Assembly: GCF_026340305.1 (NCBI RefSeq)
Contig: NZ_JAPEPI010000002.1
Span: 2,728,001 to 2,792,000 of the forward strand
Direction of reading: 5' to 3'
Length of the DNA stretch: 64,000 bases
Origin: Streptomyces sp. NBC_01381
GTDB lineage: Bacteria; Actinomycetota; Actinomycetes; Streptomycetales; Streptomycetaceae
The notes under the pieces are model-generated. The model was given only the letters and a program-made list of their open reading frames with translations, had not been told where the DNA came from and did no database searches. Both the position numbers and the translations under genes were made by a program. Shown in pieces: positions 17,048 through 26,490 of this stretch (the first letter of the stretch is position 1; every line of letters starts with the position of its first letter).

Positions 17048-20000
17048 ATGGCCCCGCCCGAGAAGACCGCCGCCCGTTATCTGCTCTCCGACCTCGACCT
17101 GCTGCCCTATCCGCGCCGGATGCGCGAGATCGCCGAGAGCGCCCGGGACTTCGCGGCGCGCGGCGCGCTGCGGTCGGTCCTGGAGGAGCTGGAGTGCGGC
17201 GGGGCGTACGAGCGCGGAGTGGCCATCGTGCTCGCCTGTGCCGGCGGGGACGCCGAGTGGACCGGGGCGCGGCTCACCGACCTCGACCCCTTCGTGCGCG
17301 GTCACGCGCTACGGATCGCGGAGAGCCATGGGGTGCCGGACGCCGCCTTCGAGGCCGCGCTCGACGATGCCTCCGAAGCGGTGCGGCGGCAGTTGCTGCA
17401 CGCGATCGTCGCCGGGCGCCGCACCGCGCTCGCCGATCGCGTCATCGGCCCGCTGCGGCGCGCGTGGGGTGACACGGAAGCGGCCAGGCTGCTGCCCGGC
17501 TGTTCGTTCCCCGTGGTGGAGCGGCTGCTGCCGGAGCTCTTCCACGCCGTACGCGGATGGCGGCCGCTGGCGAAGCGGCACGCGGGTGTGCTCATCGACG
17601 TGGCGGCACGCGAACTCGGCGCGCTGCCCGAGGCGCTGCGGGACGCCTGGTGGCAGCGGTACGCGGCAGGGATCGCGGCGGCCACGGACGCCGAGCCGGT
17701 CCGGGTGCTCGACCTGCTCGACCGGTTCGCACCCAATGTCTTTCCCGCTCAACTCCGGTCGCATCTCGGCGTGTTCACCGACGCGGCGCCGGGGCGCGTC
17801 CTGGAGATCCTCACCGGTCCCTGGGGGCAGCCGCTGCGGCACAGCAGTTGGCTCACGATGCCCGTGCTGCGCAAGCTCGCCCGTTCCGGTGCGCCCGAAC
17901 TCCTCGCGTACGCCCGTTCCGTCGCCGACGACTCCGCCGACCTCTCCCGGCTGATCCTCGCCCACCCGCCGGGGGAGCGGGCCGCCGTGTACGCGCGGGC
18001 CGTCGAGGGGCGCGGCGCGGGGTTCGCCACCGTCGACGGTGTTCTTCTCGGCGCGCTGCCCCGCAGTGCGGTTGCCGACGTGGCCCGGCGGATGGCCGAG
18101 CGGGCCAAGGAGCGTGGCGGGCAAGGGAGTTCCGTCCTGCTCGCCGAGTCCTTCCTGCCCTGCGCCGAGGTGCGCGAGCGGCTCGTGGCGGCGACGCGGC
18201 GGTCGGCCGCGGAGGAGCGCGCCGAGGCCTGGCCGCTGCTCGTCCGCAATGCCGCGCGCTCCGGGGAACGCGCCCAAGTCGCTGCCGTACTCGAAGAGAT
18301 GACGCGCCTCGCCAACGAGCAGGACCCGGTGCGCTCCGCCGCTCTGTCCGCGCTCGCCGAGACCCGCCCCGCCCTCTTCGGTGTGGAGGCCGAACCGTTT
18401 CTCGACCGGATCTGTGCCGACGCCGTCGCCGCCCGCGACTCCTCGTACGGCACCCGCGGAGCCCTCAGCCGCCTCGCCGTCGCCGTGCTGCGCGAGCACG
18501 CGGCGGGCGGGGAGCGGGAGTTGGTGAACTGGGCGCTGCGCACCCTCGTCCGGATCTCCGGCAGCACCGGCGGCGCCGACCTCGGCCGCCTCGACCGCAC
18601 ACTGCGCCGCGGCCAGGAACACCAGGTCTTCGAAGCGCTGCGCCCCTGGATCGAGGCGGGCGCCGAGAAGGCGGACTACAGCCTGGCCTTCGCGCTCGCC
18701 CGAGCCGTCGGCAAGCGCGCCGCGGGCCTGCCCGAACTCCAGGAACTCCTCTGGCAGGCCATCCGCTTCGGCGACAACGCGACCGTCTCGAAGGCGATCG
18801 CCCTGTGGCTGGAACCGGCCTCGACGCGCGACGAGCGCGTGGCGCGGGTTCTCGCACAGGAGCCGTCGACGGCCGTGCTGCCCCCGGTGTACTCGCTGCT
18901 GTGCGCCCGCCGCACGGACCTGCTCGACCAACTCCTGTCCGGCACACCGCCGTACGGACGGTTCCTGACCAAGGGCGCGGCGTGGACCGTACCGGCCTAC
19001 GCCTGGCAGATACGCCGCTGGCTGCCGCGTCAACAGGACGCGCTGGTAAGGCAGTTGGCCCAAGCGGCGAGTGACGCGGGGCTGCCGAAGTGGAACCGCG
19101 CGACGGCGATCGCGCGCGGCGCGTGCATGCCCGGCGCCGGGGAGGATCTCGTACGCCGCTGGACCGGATCACCCGACACGGTGCTCGCCGAGGCGGCCCT
19201 CGGCGCGCTCGCCCACACCCAGCGGCCGGGGGACTCCCTGCCCGAGCTGCTCGCGCACGCAGGGGGCGAGCGGGCGCGCGTCGCGGTGTACGCGGCCACG
19301 CAGGCGTCACGCCACCTCGCACCGTCCCGTCTCGCGGCGCTGCTGCGGGAGGTCCTGTGCGGCGATGGCAAGAAGGTGACGAGCCGCAAGGAGGCCGCGA
19401 GGCTCGCCGCCGTACGGCTGCCCGCGCCCGAGGCGGCGGCGCTGCTCGGCGATGCCTACGAGGCGCCGGGCGCCCACCGTGACGTACGGGCGGCGTGTGT
19501 CGCCTTCGCGGGCGGGCTGCTGGGCGAGGAACGGGTCTGGGCGCTGCTGCGGGACGCCGCGGCGGGCGAGGCGGTGCTGCGGACGGCCGTGCTGCGGGTG
19601 CGGCCGCTCGATCTGGCGGAGGGGCATCGGGAGCGGTACGCGCGTCTCGTGCGTGAGGCGGTGGGCGCTGATGACGACGACGCGGCGGCCCTGGCGCTGT
19701 CGGCGCTGGCACGGTGGGCCCCGTGGTCGCCGGACGCGGCCGGGGTCCTCGCGGAGGCCGTCGCCGATCTGTCCCGGCGAGCCACGTGGCAGGTGGCCGC
19801 GCGAGGACTCGTGGCGGCGGCGGCCACCGCGCCGCGCGGGGGAGGGGCGTTGTGCGGGGCGCTTGCGGCGCTCGCGGAGGCGGCGCCCGCTGCGACTCCG
19901 GGCCGGGACCTGCCCGCCCGGCGGCGGATCGAGTATCTGGCGGAGACGCTGGCCGAGGAAGGCGAGGCGTATCGGATTCCCGCTCTGGCCGCCGGTGACG

Positions 20001-20389
20001 TGCTCGCCGGTTACGCGGAGTACGTGCCGCAGGCAGCGGAGATCCTTGCGGCGGCGCTGGATGTCGACGCGGAGCCCGGTGCGGCGCTGCTGCGCCTTGC
20101 CCGGTTGCACGAGGGGCGGCCGGCGCTCGCGGTGCGGACCGCGGGCGCCCTGAGCGAACGCTTCGCGGACATGGAGCACACGAAGGAGGCCCTGCTGCTG
20201 CCCGTGGCGCACCGCCTCGCGGAGGAAGGCGGCCATGCGGAGGGGGTCTTCGCCCTGGCGATCACGGATGCGCTCGGAGAGCGGACGAACTGGCCCGCGC
20301 CTTGGCGGGACCTTCTCGTGTCCCTGCGGCTCCATCCGGTCCCGGACGTCCGGGACGCGGCTCTGGCGGTGTGCACGGCGGACGAGTGA
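17048..20389 (+). CDS. Giant HEAT-type repeat protein (1113 aa)
   Basis: The product is helical throughout, with repeating units of the HEAT/ARM kind (FVRGHALRIAESHGV, AVRRQLLHAIVAGRR, PVRSAALSALAETRP, DDDAAALALSALARWAPW, PDVRDAALAVC at the very end). There is no signal peptide, no membrane segment and no recognisable enzyme motif, so it is probably a cytoplasmic scaffold. The ATG at 17048 has only a weak ribosome site. Placement directly after tRNA-like gene 2 with no terminator between implies a shared transcript. A strong bidirectional hairpin follows its stop. Whether it binds the tRNA-like RNA is inference. Confidence 0.85.
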   Translation: MAPPEKTAARYLLSDLDLLPYPRRMREIAESARDFAARGALRSVLEELECGGAYERGVAIVLACAGGDAEWTGARLTDLDPFVRGHALRIAESHGVPDAAFEAALDDASEAVRRQLLHAIVAGRRTALADRVIGPLRRAWGDTEAARLLPGCSFPVVERLLPELFHAVRGWRPLAKRHAGVLIDVAARELGALPEALRDAWWQRYAAGIAAATDAEPVRVLDLLDRFAPNVFPAQLRSHLGVFTDAAPGRVLEILTGPWGQPLRHSSWLTMPVLRKLARSGAPELLAYARSVADDSADLSRLILAHPPGERAAVYARAVEGRGAGFATVDGVLLGALPRSAVADVARRMAERAKERGGQGSSVLLAESFLPCAEVRERLVAATRRSAAEERAEAWPLLVRNAARSGERAQVAAVLEEMTRLANEQDPVRSAALSALAETRPALFGVEAEPFLDRICADAVAARDSSYGTRGALSRLAVAVLREHAAGGERELVNWALRTLVRISGSTGGADLGRLDRTLRRGQEHQVFEALRPWIEAGAEKADYSLAFALARAVGKRAAGLPELQELLWQAIRFGDNATVSKAIALWLEPASTRDERVARVLAQEPSTAVLPPVYSLLCARRTDLLDQLLSGTPPYGRFLTKGAAWTVPAYAWQIRRWLPRQQDALVRQLAQAASDAGLPKWNRATAIARGACMPGAGEDLVRRWTGSPDTVLAEAALGALAHTQRPGDSLPELLAHAGGERARVAVYAATQASRHLAPSRLAALLREVLCGDGKKVTSRKEAARLAAVRLPAPEAAALLGDAYEAPGAHRDVRAACVAFAGGLLGEERVWALLRDAAAGEAVLRTAVLRVRPLDLAEGHRERYARLVREAVGADDDDAAALALSALARWAPWSPDAAGVLAEAVADLSRRATWQVAARGLVAAAATAPRGGGALCGALAALAEAAPAATPGRDLPARRRIEYLAETLAEEGEAYRIPALAAGDVLAGYAEYVPQAAEILAAALDVDAEPGAALLRLARLHEGRPALAVRTAGALSERFADMEHTKEALLLPVAHRLAEEGGHAEGVFALAITDALGERTNWPAPWRDLLVSLRLHPVPDVRDAALAVCTADE

Positions 20390-20403
20390 CCGCCAAGTAC
20401 GAC

Positions 20404-20432
20404 GGCGCCCGGCAGCAGAGCTGCCGGGCGCC
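20404..20432. terminator. Bidirectional hairpin terminator
   Basis: A perfect 13-base stem (GGCGCCCGGCAGC, loop AGA, GCTGCCGGGCGCC) fills the gap between the convergent HEAT-protein and desaturase genes. Confidence 0.85.
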
Positions 20433-20444
20433 GGTGCGGGTCGC

Positions 20445-21416
20445 CTACTTCCCCCGCGCAGCCATCCGCGCCTTACGCGCAGCCAGCTTCTCGTCGAACT
20501 TCGCGGCCTCGGTGTCGAGCCCGTTCATGTACAGACCGAGCTCCTCCTGCGCCTTGAGACCCTCGGGGCCGAGCCCGTCGATGTCCAGGACCTTCAGGTA
20601 GCGAAGGACGGGCTGGATCACGTCGTCGTGGTGGATGCGCATGTTGTAGATCTCGCCGATCGCCATCTGCGCGGCGGCCCGCTCGAAGCCGGGCATGCCG
20701 TGACCGGGCATCCGGAAGTTGACCACGACGTCGCGCACGGACTGCATGGTCAGGTCGGGGGCGAGCTCGAAGGCCGCGCCCAGGAGGTTGCGGTAGAAGA
20801 CCATGTGCAGGTTCTCGTCGGTGGCGATGCGCGCCAGCATCCGGTCGCAGACCGGGTCGCCCGACTGGTGGCCGGTGTTGCGGTGCGAGACGCGGGTCGC
20901 GAGCTCCTGGAAGGCGACGTACGCGACCGAGTGCAGCATCGAGTGGCGGTTGTCGGACTCGAAGCCCTCGGCCATGTGCGCCATGCGGAACTGCTCGAGC
21001 TTGTCCGGGTCCACGGCGCGCGAGGCCAGCAGGTAGTCGCGCATCACGATGCCGTGGCGGCCCTCCTCGGCGGTCCAGCGGTGCACCCAGGTGCCCCAGG
21101 CGCCGTCGCGGCCGAAGAGCGAGGCGATCTCGTGGTGGTAGCTGGGGAGGTTGTCCTCGGTCAGGAGGTTGACGACCAGGGCGACCTTGCCGATGTCGGT
21201 GACCTTGGACTGCTCGGGCTCCCAGGCCTCGCCGTCCTCGAAGTAGCCGGGGAAGTTCCGGGCGTCCGAGAACGGGACGTACTCGTGCGGCATCCAGTCC
21301 TTGGCCACCTTCAGGTGGCGGTTGAGCTCCTTCTCGACCACTTCTTCCAGGGCGAACAGCAACCGGGCGTCGGTCCAGTCGTCCGTGCTGCCGAGGTGGG
21401 GAGAGGTGATCGTCAC
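20445..21416 (-). CDS. desA: Acyl-ACP (stearoyl-ACP type) desaturase
   Basis: The 323-residue protein has the ferritin-like di-iron ligands of plant/actinobacterial acyl-ACP desaturases: WTAEEGRHG and ATDENLHMVFYRN supply the two ExxH motifs, with ENLPSYHHEIASLF and FQELATRVSHRN in between. It introduces a cis double bond into acyl chains and so adjusts membrane fluidity. The gene is monocistronic. Three CGTAGGT-type half-sites lie about 80-110 bases upstream (21496-21528), so it is probably controlled by a TetR-like fatty-acid sensor. Confidence 0.93.
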   Translation of the reverse strand: MTITSPHLGSTDDWTDARLLFALEEVVEKELNRHLKVAKDWMPHEYVPFSDARNFPGYFEDGEAWEPEQSKVTDIGKVALVVNLLTEDNLPSYHHEIASLFGRDGAWGTWVHRWTAEEGRHGIVMRDYLLASRAVDPDKLEQFRMAHMAEGFESDNRHSMLHSVAYVAFQELATRVSHRNTGHQSGDPVCDRMLARIATDENLHMVFYRNLLGAAFELAPDLTMQSVRDVVVNFRMPGHGMPGFERAAAQMAIGEIYNMRIHHDDVIQPVLRYLKVLDIDGLGPEGLKAQEELGLYMNGLDTEAAKFDEKLAARKARMAARGK

Positions 21417-21495
21417 GGGGGCTCCAGGGGGGACGGGAGATTTTTCGGATATCGGGCTACAGGGGGTTACCAGGTCGCACGAGCGGGTGCTACCT

Positions 21496-21528
21496 ACCTA
21501 CGGTGTCGTAGGTTACGTTGCCGTAGGT
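21496..21528. promoter_or_regulatory. Operator cluster ACCTACG-GTGT-CGTAGGT plus a third half-site
   Basis: ACCTACG (21496-21502) and CGTAGGT (21507-21513) form a perfect 7-base inverted repeat with a 4-base centre; another CGTAGGT follows at 21522-21528, 15 bases downstream of the second arm. The cluster lies upstream of the desaturase gene. A TetR-family repressor is the usual type of protein for such sites. Confidence 0.65.
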
Positions 21529-21599
21529 TAAACCCTCCGTAAAGTGCCCGAGGAAGCGGGGCCCACCGGCCCCGCTCGCCCCATCCGCCCCAGTACTGG

Positions 21600-22376
21600 T
21601 CAGGCGTACAGCTCACGGAGTCGCACTGAGAGGCATGTCACACAGCCTTCGAGCTTCTCGAACTCGCTGATGTCCACCACGACGGGTTCGAACCCGAGAT
21701 CCGTGAACAGCTCCGCGGTCTTCGGCGCGCTCGCCGCCATCAGCAGCTTCGAACCGCCGAGCAGCACCACGTGCGCCCCCGACTCCTCCGGCACGGGCAG
21801 GAAGCGCGGGAAGAGCGAGGGGGTGTCCACCAGCGGCGGGTGGCCGACGACCGTGCCGTCGGGCAGCGCCGTCACGGCGGACTTCAGGTGCAGGACCTTG
21901 CTGACGGGTACGGCGACGACGCGCGCGCCGAGCGGCTCGAAGGCCGCCCGCAGCTGCCGTACGCCCGCGGCGTTCGTGCGCCCGCCCCGTCCGACGTAGA
22001 TCGTGTCGCCGATCTTGAGAATGTCGCCGCCGTCGAGCGTCCCGGGCTCCCACACCCAGTTCACCGAGGCGCCGAGCCGGGCCACCGCCTCCTCGACCCC
22101 GGCCGTCTCGCCGCGCCGCGACTCGGCGCCCGGCCTGGCGATCAGCGCCACATTGCGGAAGACCACCGCCGCGTCCTCGACGAAGACCGCGTCCGGGCAG
22201 TCGTCGGCGGGCTCCACTTCGAGCGTCTCCCAGCCGTGCGCCCGCAGCGCTTCGGCGTACGCCTCCCACTGCTCGAGGGCGAGGTCCGCGTCGACCGGCG
22301 TCCGTTCGATGTGCGTGACCAGGCCTTCGGCGAGGCGCGGGCTGGGGCGGCGGATCAGCGCTTTCTTGCTGGGCAC
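21600..22376 (-). CDS. ddaH: Dimethylargininase (NG,NG-dimethylarginine dimethylaminohydrolase, DDAH)
   Basis: The 258-residue protein shows DDAH/amidinotransferase-fold features: ADDCPDAVFVEDAAVVF for substrate binding, GTLDGGDILKIGDTIYVG, HLKSAVTAL with the catalytic His, and the nucleophilic Cys in LEGCVTCLSVRLRELYA near the C-terminus. It hydrolyses methylated arginines to citrulline and methylamines. GTG start at the complement of 22374-22376 with GGAG nine bases upstream. The neighbouring UvrA-like gene reads in the same direction 69 bases upstream. Confidence 0.9.
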   Translation of the reverse strand: MPSKKALIRRPSPRLAEGLVTHIERTPVDADLALEQWEAYAEALRAHGWETLEVEPADDCPDAVFVEDAAVVFRNVALIARPGAESRRGETAGVEEAVARLGASVNWVWEPGTLDGGDILKIGDTIYVGRGGRTNAAGVRQLRAAFEPLGARVVAVPVSKVLHLKSAVTALPDGTVVGHPPLVDTPSLFPRFLPVPEESGAHVVLLGGSKLLMAASAPKTAELFTDLGFEPVVVDISEFEKLEGCVTCLSVRLRELYA

Positions 22377-22445
22377 GGGGCGTTCTCCGTAAGGCGGCGG
22401 GGGCGCCCGGCCCGGCGGGGTGCCGGGCCGGGGTGTTGCCGCACA

Positions 22446-24737
22446 TCATGCAGCGCGCGAGGGCTCCAGGCCCAGGTCTCGCCGCAGATGGGCGGCGGTG
22501 AACGACCCTTCCGCGCCGATCAGCTGCCGCGGTGTCCCCTCGAAGACGACGCGGCCGCCGTGCTTGCCGCCGTCAGGGCCCAGGTCGATCACCCAGTCCG
22601 CGTGCTTGACGACCTCCAGGTTGTGCTCGACGACCAGCACCGTGTTCCCCGTGTCGACAAGCCGGTCGAGGAGGGCGAGCAGCCCGCCCACGTCCGCCAT
22701 GTGAAGGCCGGTCGTCGGCTCGTCAAGGACGTACGTCGTGCCGGTGCGGTGCAGCTGTGTCGCCAGCTTGATGCGCTGTCGCTCGCCGCCCGAGAGCGTG
22801 CTCAGGGGCTGCCCGAGCGTCAGGTAGGTGAGCCCCACGTCCCGCAGGGCGCGCAGCCGGCGGCGTACCGCCTTGTCATCGACGGCGGCGAGGAAGTCGA
22901 GCGCGCGCTCGGCCGTCATCTCCAGGACGTCGACGATGGAGCAGCCGTCCACGGTGAGCCGCAGCACCTCTTCCTTGAAGCGCCGCCCCTCGCACGCCTC
23001 GCAGGTCGTGGTCACCGGATCCATGAACGCCAGGTCGCTGTAGATGATCCCGCGCCCCTGGCAACTCTCGCACGCCCCGGCGGAGTTGAAGCTGAAGAGC
23101 CCCGCCTCCTGGCCGGTCTTGCGGGCGAACAGCTTGCGCAGCGAGTCCATGATGCCGAGATACGTCGCCGGGGTCGACCGGCCCGAGATGCCGATGCCCG
23201 ACTGGTCGACGACCACGGCGTCCGGATGCTCGTCGACGAACGCCCGCGACACGAGCGTGCTCTTGCCGGAGCCCGCGACCCCGGTCACCGCCGTGAGCAC
23301 CCCGGTCGGCACGCGCACGCTGACGTCCTTGAGGTTGTGCAGGTCGGCGCCCTTGACCCAGCGTCCGCCGACCGCCTGGCGCGGGCTCTCCTTGACGCCC
23401 GTGGAGCGCCGCAGGAACCGGCCGGTGAGCGTGTCCGCGTGCCGCAGCTCGTCCGGTGTCCCCTCGAAGACGACCAGGCCGCCGCCGGCGCCCGCGTCAG
23501 GACCCATGTCGACGACGTGGTCGGCGACGGCGATCACGTCGGGGTCGTGCTCGACGACCAGGACGGTGTTCCCCTTGTCGCGAAGCCGCAGCAGCAGATC
23601 GTTGAGACGGCCCACGTCGCGCGGGTGCAGGCCGACACTGGGTTCGTCGAAGATGTACGTCATGCCGGTGAGGCTGGAGCCGAGGTGCCGCACCATCTTC
23701 AGGCGCTGCCCCTCGCCGCCGGAGAGTGTGGACGTCTCGCGGCCGAGGCTGAGATAGCCGAGGCCGATCGCCTCGATCCGTTCGAGCGCCGCCACGGCCG
23801 CTCCCGCGATGGGGCCCGCCACCGGGTCGTCGATCCGCTCCAAGGCGGCGATGAGGTCGGTGACCTCCATGCGCGAGCAGTCGGCGATGTTCCTGCCGTC
23901 GATCCGCGTCGCGAGCGCCGCCGCGTTGAGCCGCGCCCCGTGGCAGGCGTCGCACTCGCCCTCGACGAGGAAACGCTGCACCAGGTCACGGGTCTTCTGG
24001 GAGAGCGCGGAGAGGTCGCGGTTGAGGTAGAGCCGCTCGAAGCGGTCGGCGAGACCTTCGTAGTCGATGTCCCGTGCGCCGCCGGTGTTGTTGACGTTGA
24101 CCTTGCCGCCGTTCCCGTCGCCGCGCATCAGGAACTGCCGCTCGGCAGCGGTGAATTGACCCACCGGCTTGTGCGTGTCCAGGTCGGGGGTGTTGGTGTA
24201 CGTCTGGCTCTGCCAGGTCCCCACGGCGAACGGCGGGAAGAGAATCGCGCCGTCCGCGAGGGACTTGGCGGGGTCCAGGATGCGGTCGTAGTCGGGCCGC
24301 ACGGCCCTGCCGAGGCCGTGGCACTCGGGGCACATGCCCGAGGGGTCGTTGAACGAGTACGCCGTGGCAGGACCGGCGCTCGGTGTGCCGTGCCGCGAGA
24401 ACAGCACGCGCATCACCGAGTAGATGTCCGTCATGGTGCCCACCGTCGAGCGGGAGTGGCCGCCGATCGGCTTCTGGTCCACGACGATCGCGGGCGAGAG
24501 ATCCTCGATGGCCTCCGCGTGCGGCCGCTCGTACTTCGGCAGCCGGTTGCGGATGAACCACGTGAAGGTCTCGTTCACCTGGCGCTGCGACTCGACCGCG
24601 ATCGTGTCGAAGACGACCGACGACTTCCCCGACCCCGAGACTCCGGTGAAGACCGTGAGCCGGCCCTTCGGGATGCGCAGGCTCACCTCCTTGAGGTTGT
24701 TCTCACGGGCTCCCCTGATGGTGATGTATTGGTGCAT
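22446..24737 (-). CDS. UvrA-like ABC ATPase (excinuclease subunit A paralogue, DrrC/UvrA2 type)
   Basis: The 763-residue protein has two ABC ATPase modules (Walker A GVSGSGKSS at residues 32-40 and GVAGSGKST in the second half; signatures LSGGEGQR and LSGGERQR) and zinc-finger Cys pairs CPECHGLG, CDACHGARLN, CESCQGRG and CEACEGRR. True UvrA is about 950 residues; this one is shorter, consistent with loss of the UvrB-binding domain. Relatives such as DrrC protect against DNA-intercalating drugs. It starts only 10 bases after the ABC-F gene stop, so the two are co-transcribed. Confidence 0.9.
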   Translation of the reverse strand: MHQYITIRGARENNLKEVSLRIPKGRLTVFTGVSGSGKSSVVFDTIAVESQRQVNETFTWFIRNRLPKYERPHAEAIEDLSPAIVVDQKPIGGHSRSTVGTMTDIYSVMRVLFSRHGTPSAGPATAYSFNDPSGMCPECHGLGRAVRPDYDRILDPAKSLADGAILFPPFAVGTWQSQTYTNTPDLDTHKPVGQFTAAERQFLMRGDGNGGKVNVNNTGGARDIDYEGLADRFERLYLNRDLSALSQKTRDLVQRFLVEGECDACHGARLNAAALATRIDGRNIADCSRMEVTDLIAALERIDDPVAGPIAGAAVAALERIEAIGLGYLSLGRETSTLSGGEGQRLKMVRHLGSSLTGMTYIFDEPSVGLHPRDVGRLNDLLLRLRDKGNTVLVVEHDPDVIAVADHVVDMGPDAGAGGGLVVFEGTPDELRHADTLTGRFLRRSTGVKESPRQAVGGRWVKGADLHNLKDVSVRVPTGVLTAVTGVAGSGKSTLVSRAFVDEHPDAVVVDQSGIGISGRSTPATYLGIMDSLRKLFARKTGQEAGLFSFNSAGACESCQGRGIIYSDLAFMDPVTTTCEACEGRRFKEEVLRLTVDGCSIVDVLEMTAERALDFLAAVDDKAVRRRLRALRDVGLTYLTLGQPLSTLSGGERQRIKLATQLHRTGTTYVLDEPTTGLHMADVGGLLALLDRLVDTGNTVLVVEHNLEVVKHADWVIDLGPDGGKHGGRVVFEGTPRQLIGAEGSFTAAHLRRDLGLEPSRAA

Positions 24738-24747
24738 ACACGCGAAG

Positions 24748-26379
24748 CTAGCCGGGATACCCGACAGCTTCTGTCGTGATTTCTTTCATTTCGCCGTCGA
24801 GCAGCAGCCAGCGCGTGATGCCGATCGATTCCAGGAACGGCACGTCGTGACTGGCCACGATCAGCGCCCCCTCGTACGACTCCAGGGCCGTGGCCAGCTG
24901 CTTCACGCTCGCCATGTCGAGGTTGTTCGTCGGCTCGTCGAGCATCAGGAGCTGCGGCGCGGGCTCCGCGAGCAGCAGCGCCGCGAGCGCCGCACGGAAC
25001 CGCTCGCCGCCCGACAGGGTCGCCGCCCGCTGGTCGGCCCGCGCCCCCTTGAACAGGAAGCGGGCGAGGCGCGCCCGGATCCGGTTGTTGGTGGCGTCGG
25101 GCGCGAACCGTGCCACGTTCTCGGCGACGGTCAGCTCATCGTCGAGCACATCGAGCCGCTGCGGCAGGAAGCGCATCGGGACGTGCGCCAGTGCCTCACC
25201 CTCCTCGGCGGCCAGCTCCCCCGCGATCGTCCGCAGCAGGGTCGTCTTGCCCGCGCCGTTGCGGCCGACCAGCGCGACCCGCTCGGGCCCGCGCAGCTCG
25301 AACTCGCCCGCCACGCGCGCTCCGTAACGCAGTGTCAGATTGCTGAGACCGAGTACGGTGCGGCCCGGCGGGACCGCGGTGAACGGCAGGTCGACACGGA
25401 TCTCGTCGTCGTCACGCACCGCCTCCACGGCATCGTCAAGACGCTCCTTGGCCTCGGAGAGTTTCTCCTCGTGCATGATGCGGTGCTTGCCCGCGGACAC
25501 CTGGGCCGCACGCTTGCGCTCGCCCATGACGATCTTCGGCTCGCGCTTCTGGTCCCACATCTTCTGGCCGTACCGCTTGCGCCGCGCCAACTTGACCTGG
25601 GCATCGGCCAGTTCACGCTTCTGCTTCTTCAGGTCCGACTCGGCGACGCGCACCATGCGCTCCGCCGCTTCCTGTTCGGTGGCAAGGGCCTCCTCGTATG
25701 CGGTGAAATTGCCGCCGTACCACTTCACTTCGCCGTCCCTGAGGTCGGCGATCTGGTCGACCAGATCGAGGAGTTCACGGTCGTGGCTGACCACGACGAG
25801 CACTCCGGACCAGGCCTCGACGGCCTCGTAAAGGCGTCGACGGGCGTACAGATCAAGGTTGTTGGTGGGTTCGTCCAGAAGCAGCACGTCGGGGCGGCGC
25901 AGCAGCAGCGCGGCGAGACGCAGCAGCACCGACTCGCCGCCCGACACCTCACCCGTGGTGCGGTCAAGGCCGATGTGGCCAAGGCCCAGCTGGTCGAGGG
26001 TCGCGATCGCGCGCTCCTCGACGTCCCAGTCGTCACCGACCGCGGTGAAGTGCTCATCGGCGACGTCGCCCGCCTCGATGGCGTGCAGCGCGGCACGCGT
26101 TCCGGCGATGCCGAGTACGTCGTCGACGCGCAGTCCGGTGTCGAGGGTGACGTTCTGCGGCAGATAGCCGATGTCGCCCGCGACCCGGATGGCGCCGTCG
26201 CCCGGCGTCAGCTCACCGGCGATCAGCTTCAACAGGGTTGATTTTCCTGACCCGTTGACGCCGATGAGACCGGTCCTGCCGGGGCCGAAGGCCACCTGGA
26301 GCCCGTCGAAGACTCCGGTGCCGTCCGGCCAGGTGAAGTCGAGCGACGTGCAGGTGATGGAGGTGGGGTGAGTAGACAT
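24748..26379 (-). CDS. ABC-F family ribosome-associated ATPase (antibiotic-resistance type)
   Basis: The 543-residue protein has twin ATPase domains without membrane segments (Walker A GVNGSGKST at about 40-48 and GRNGAGKTT in the second half; signatures VSGGES and LSGGER; DEPTNNLD twice) joined by a long charged helical linker (QEAAERMVRVAESDLKKQKR onward). ABC-F proteins enter the ribosomal E site; resistance members dislodge peptidyl-transferase drugs. A sigma-70-like promoter 250 bases upstream leaves a long leader with a tiny upstream frame, the usual setting for drug-induced attenuation. It heads an operon with the UvrA-like gene. Confidence 0.92.
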   Translation of the reverse strand: MSTHPTSITCTSLDFTWPDGTGVFDGLQVAFGPGRTGLIGVNGSGKSTLLKLIAGELTPGDGAIRVAGDIGYLPQNVTLDTGLRVDDVLGIAGTRAALHAIEAGDVADEHFTAVGDDWDVEERAIATLDQLGLGHIGLDRTTGEVSGGESVLLRLAALLLRRPDVLLLDEPTNNLDLYARRRLYEAVEAWSGVLVVVSHDRELLDLVDQIADLRDGEVKWYGGNFTAYEEALATEQEAAERMVRVAESDLKKQKRELADAQVKLARRKRYGQKMWDQKREPKIVMGERKRAAQVSAGKHRIMHEEKLSEAKERLDDAVEAVRDDDEIRVDLPFTAVPPGRTVLGLSNLTLRYGARVAGEFELRGPERVALVGRNGAGKTTLLRTIAGELAAEEGEALAHVPMRFLPQRLDVLDDELTVAENVARFAPDATNNRIRARLARFLFKGARADQRAATLSGGERFRAALAALLLAEPAPQLLMLDEPTNNLDMASVKQLATALESYEGALIVASHDVPFLESIGITRWLLLDGEMKEITTEAVGYPG

Positions 26380-26490
26380 ACAGGCCTCGCGGTTGCGTGA
26401 GATGAAGCGCGGTCAAGGGGCAACGCGTTTCGGGACACCGCGGGGTGCGACAGACAGAGGCGGAGACGGAGGCGTCAGCGCGGGGGCATG

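Noticed and set aside
16711..17049. N-terminal extension of the secreted hydrolase containing GGWIRTSVFRFWRPP
   Set aside because: This is antisense translation of tRNA-like gene 2. The signal peptide begins at the ATG complementary to 16708-16710.
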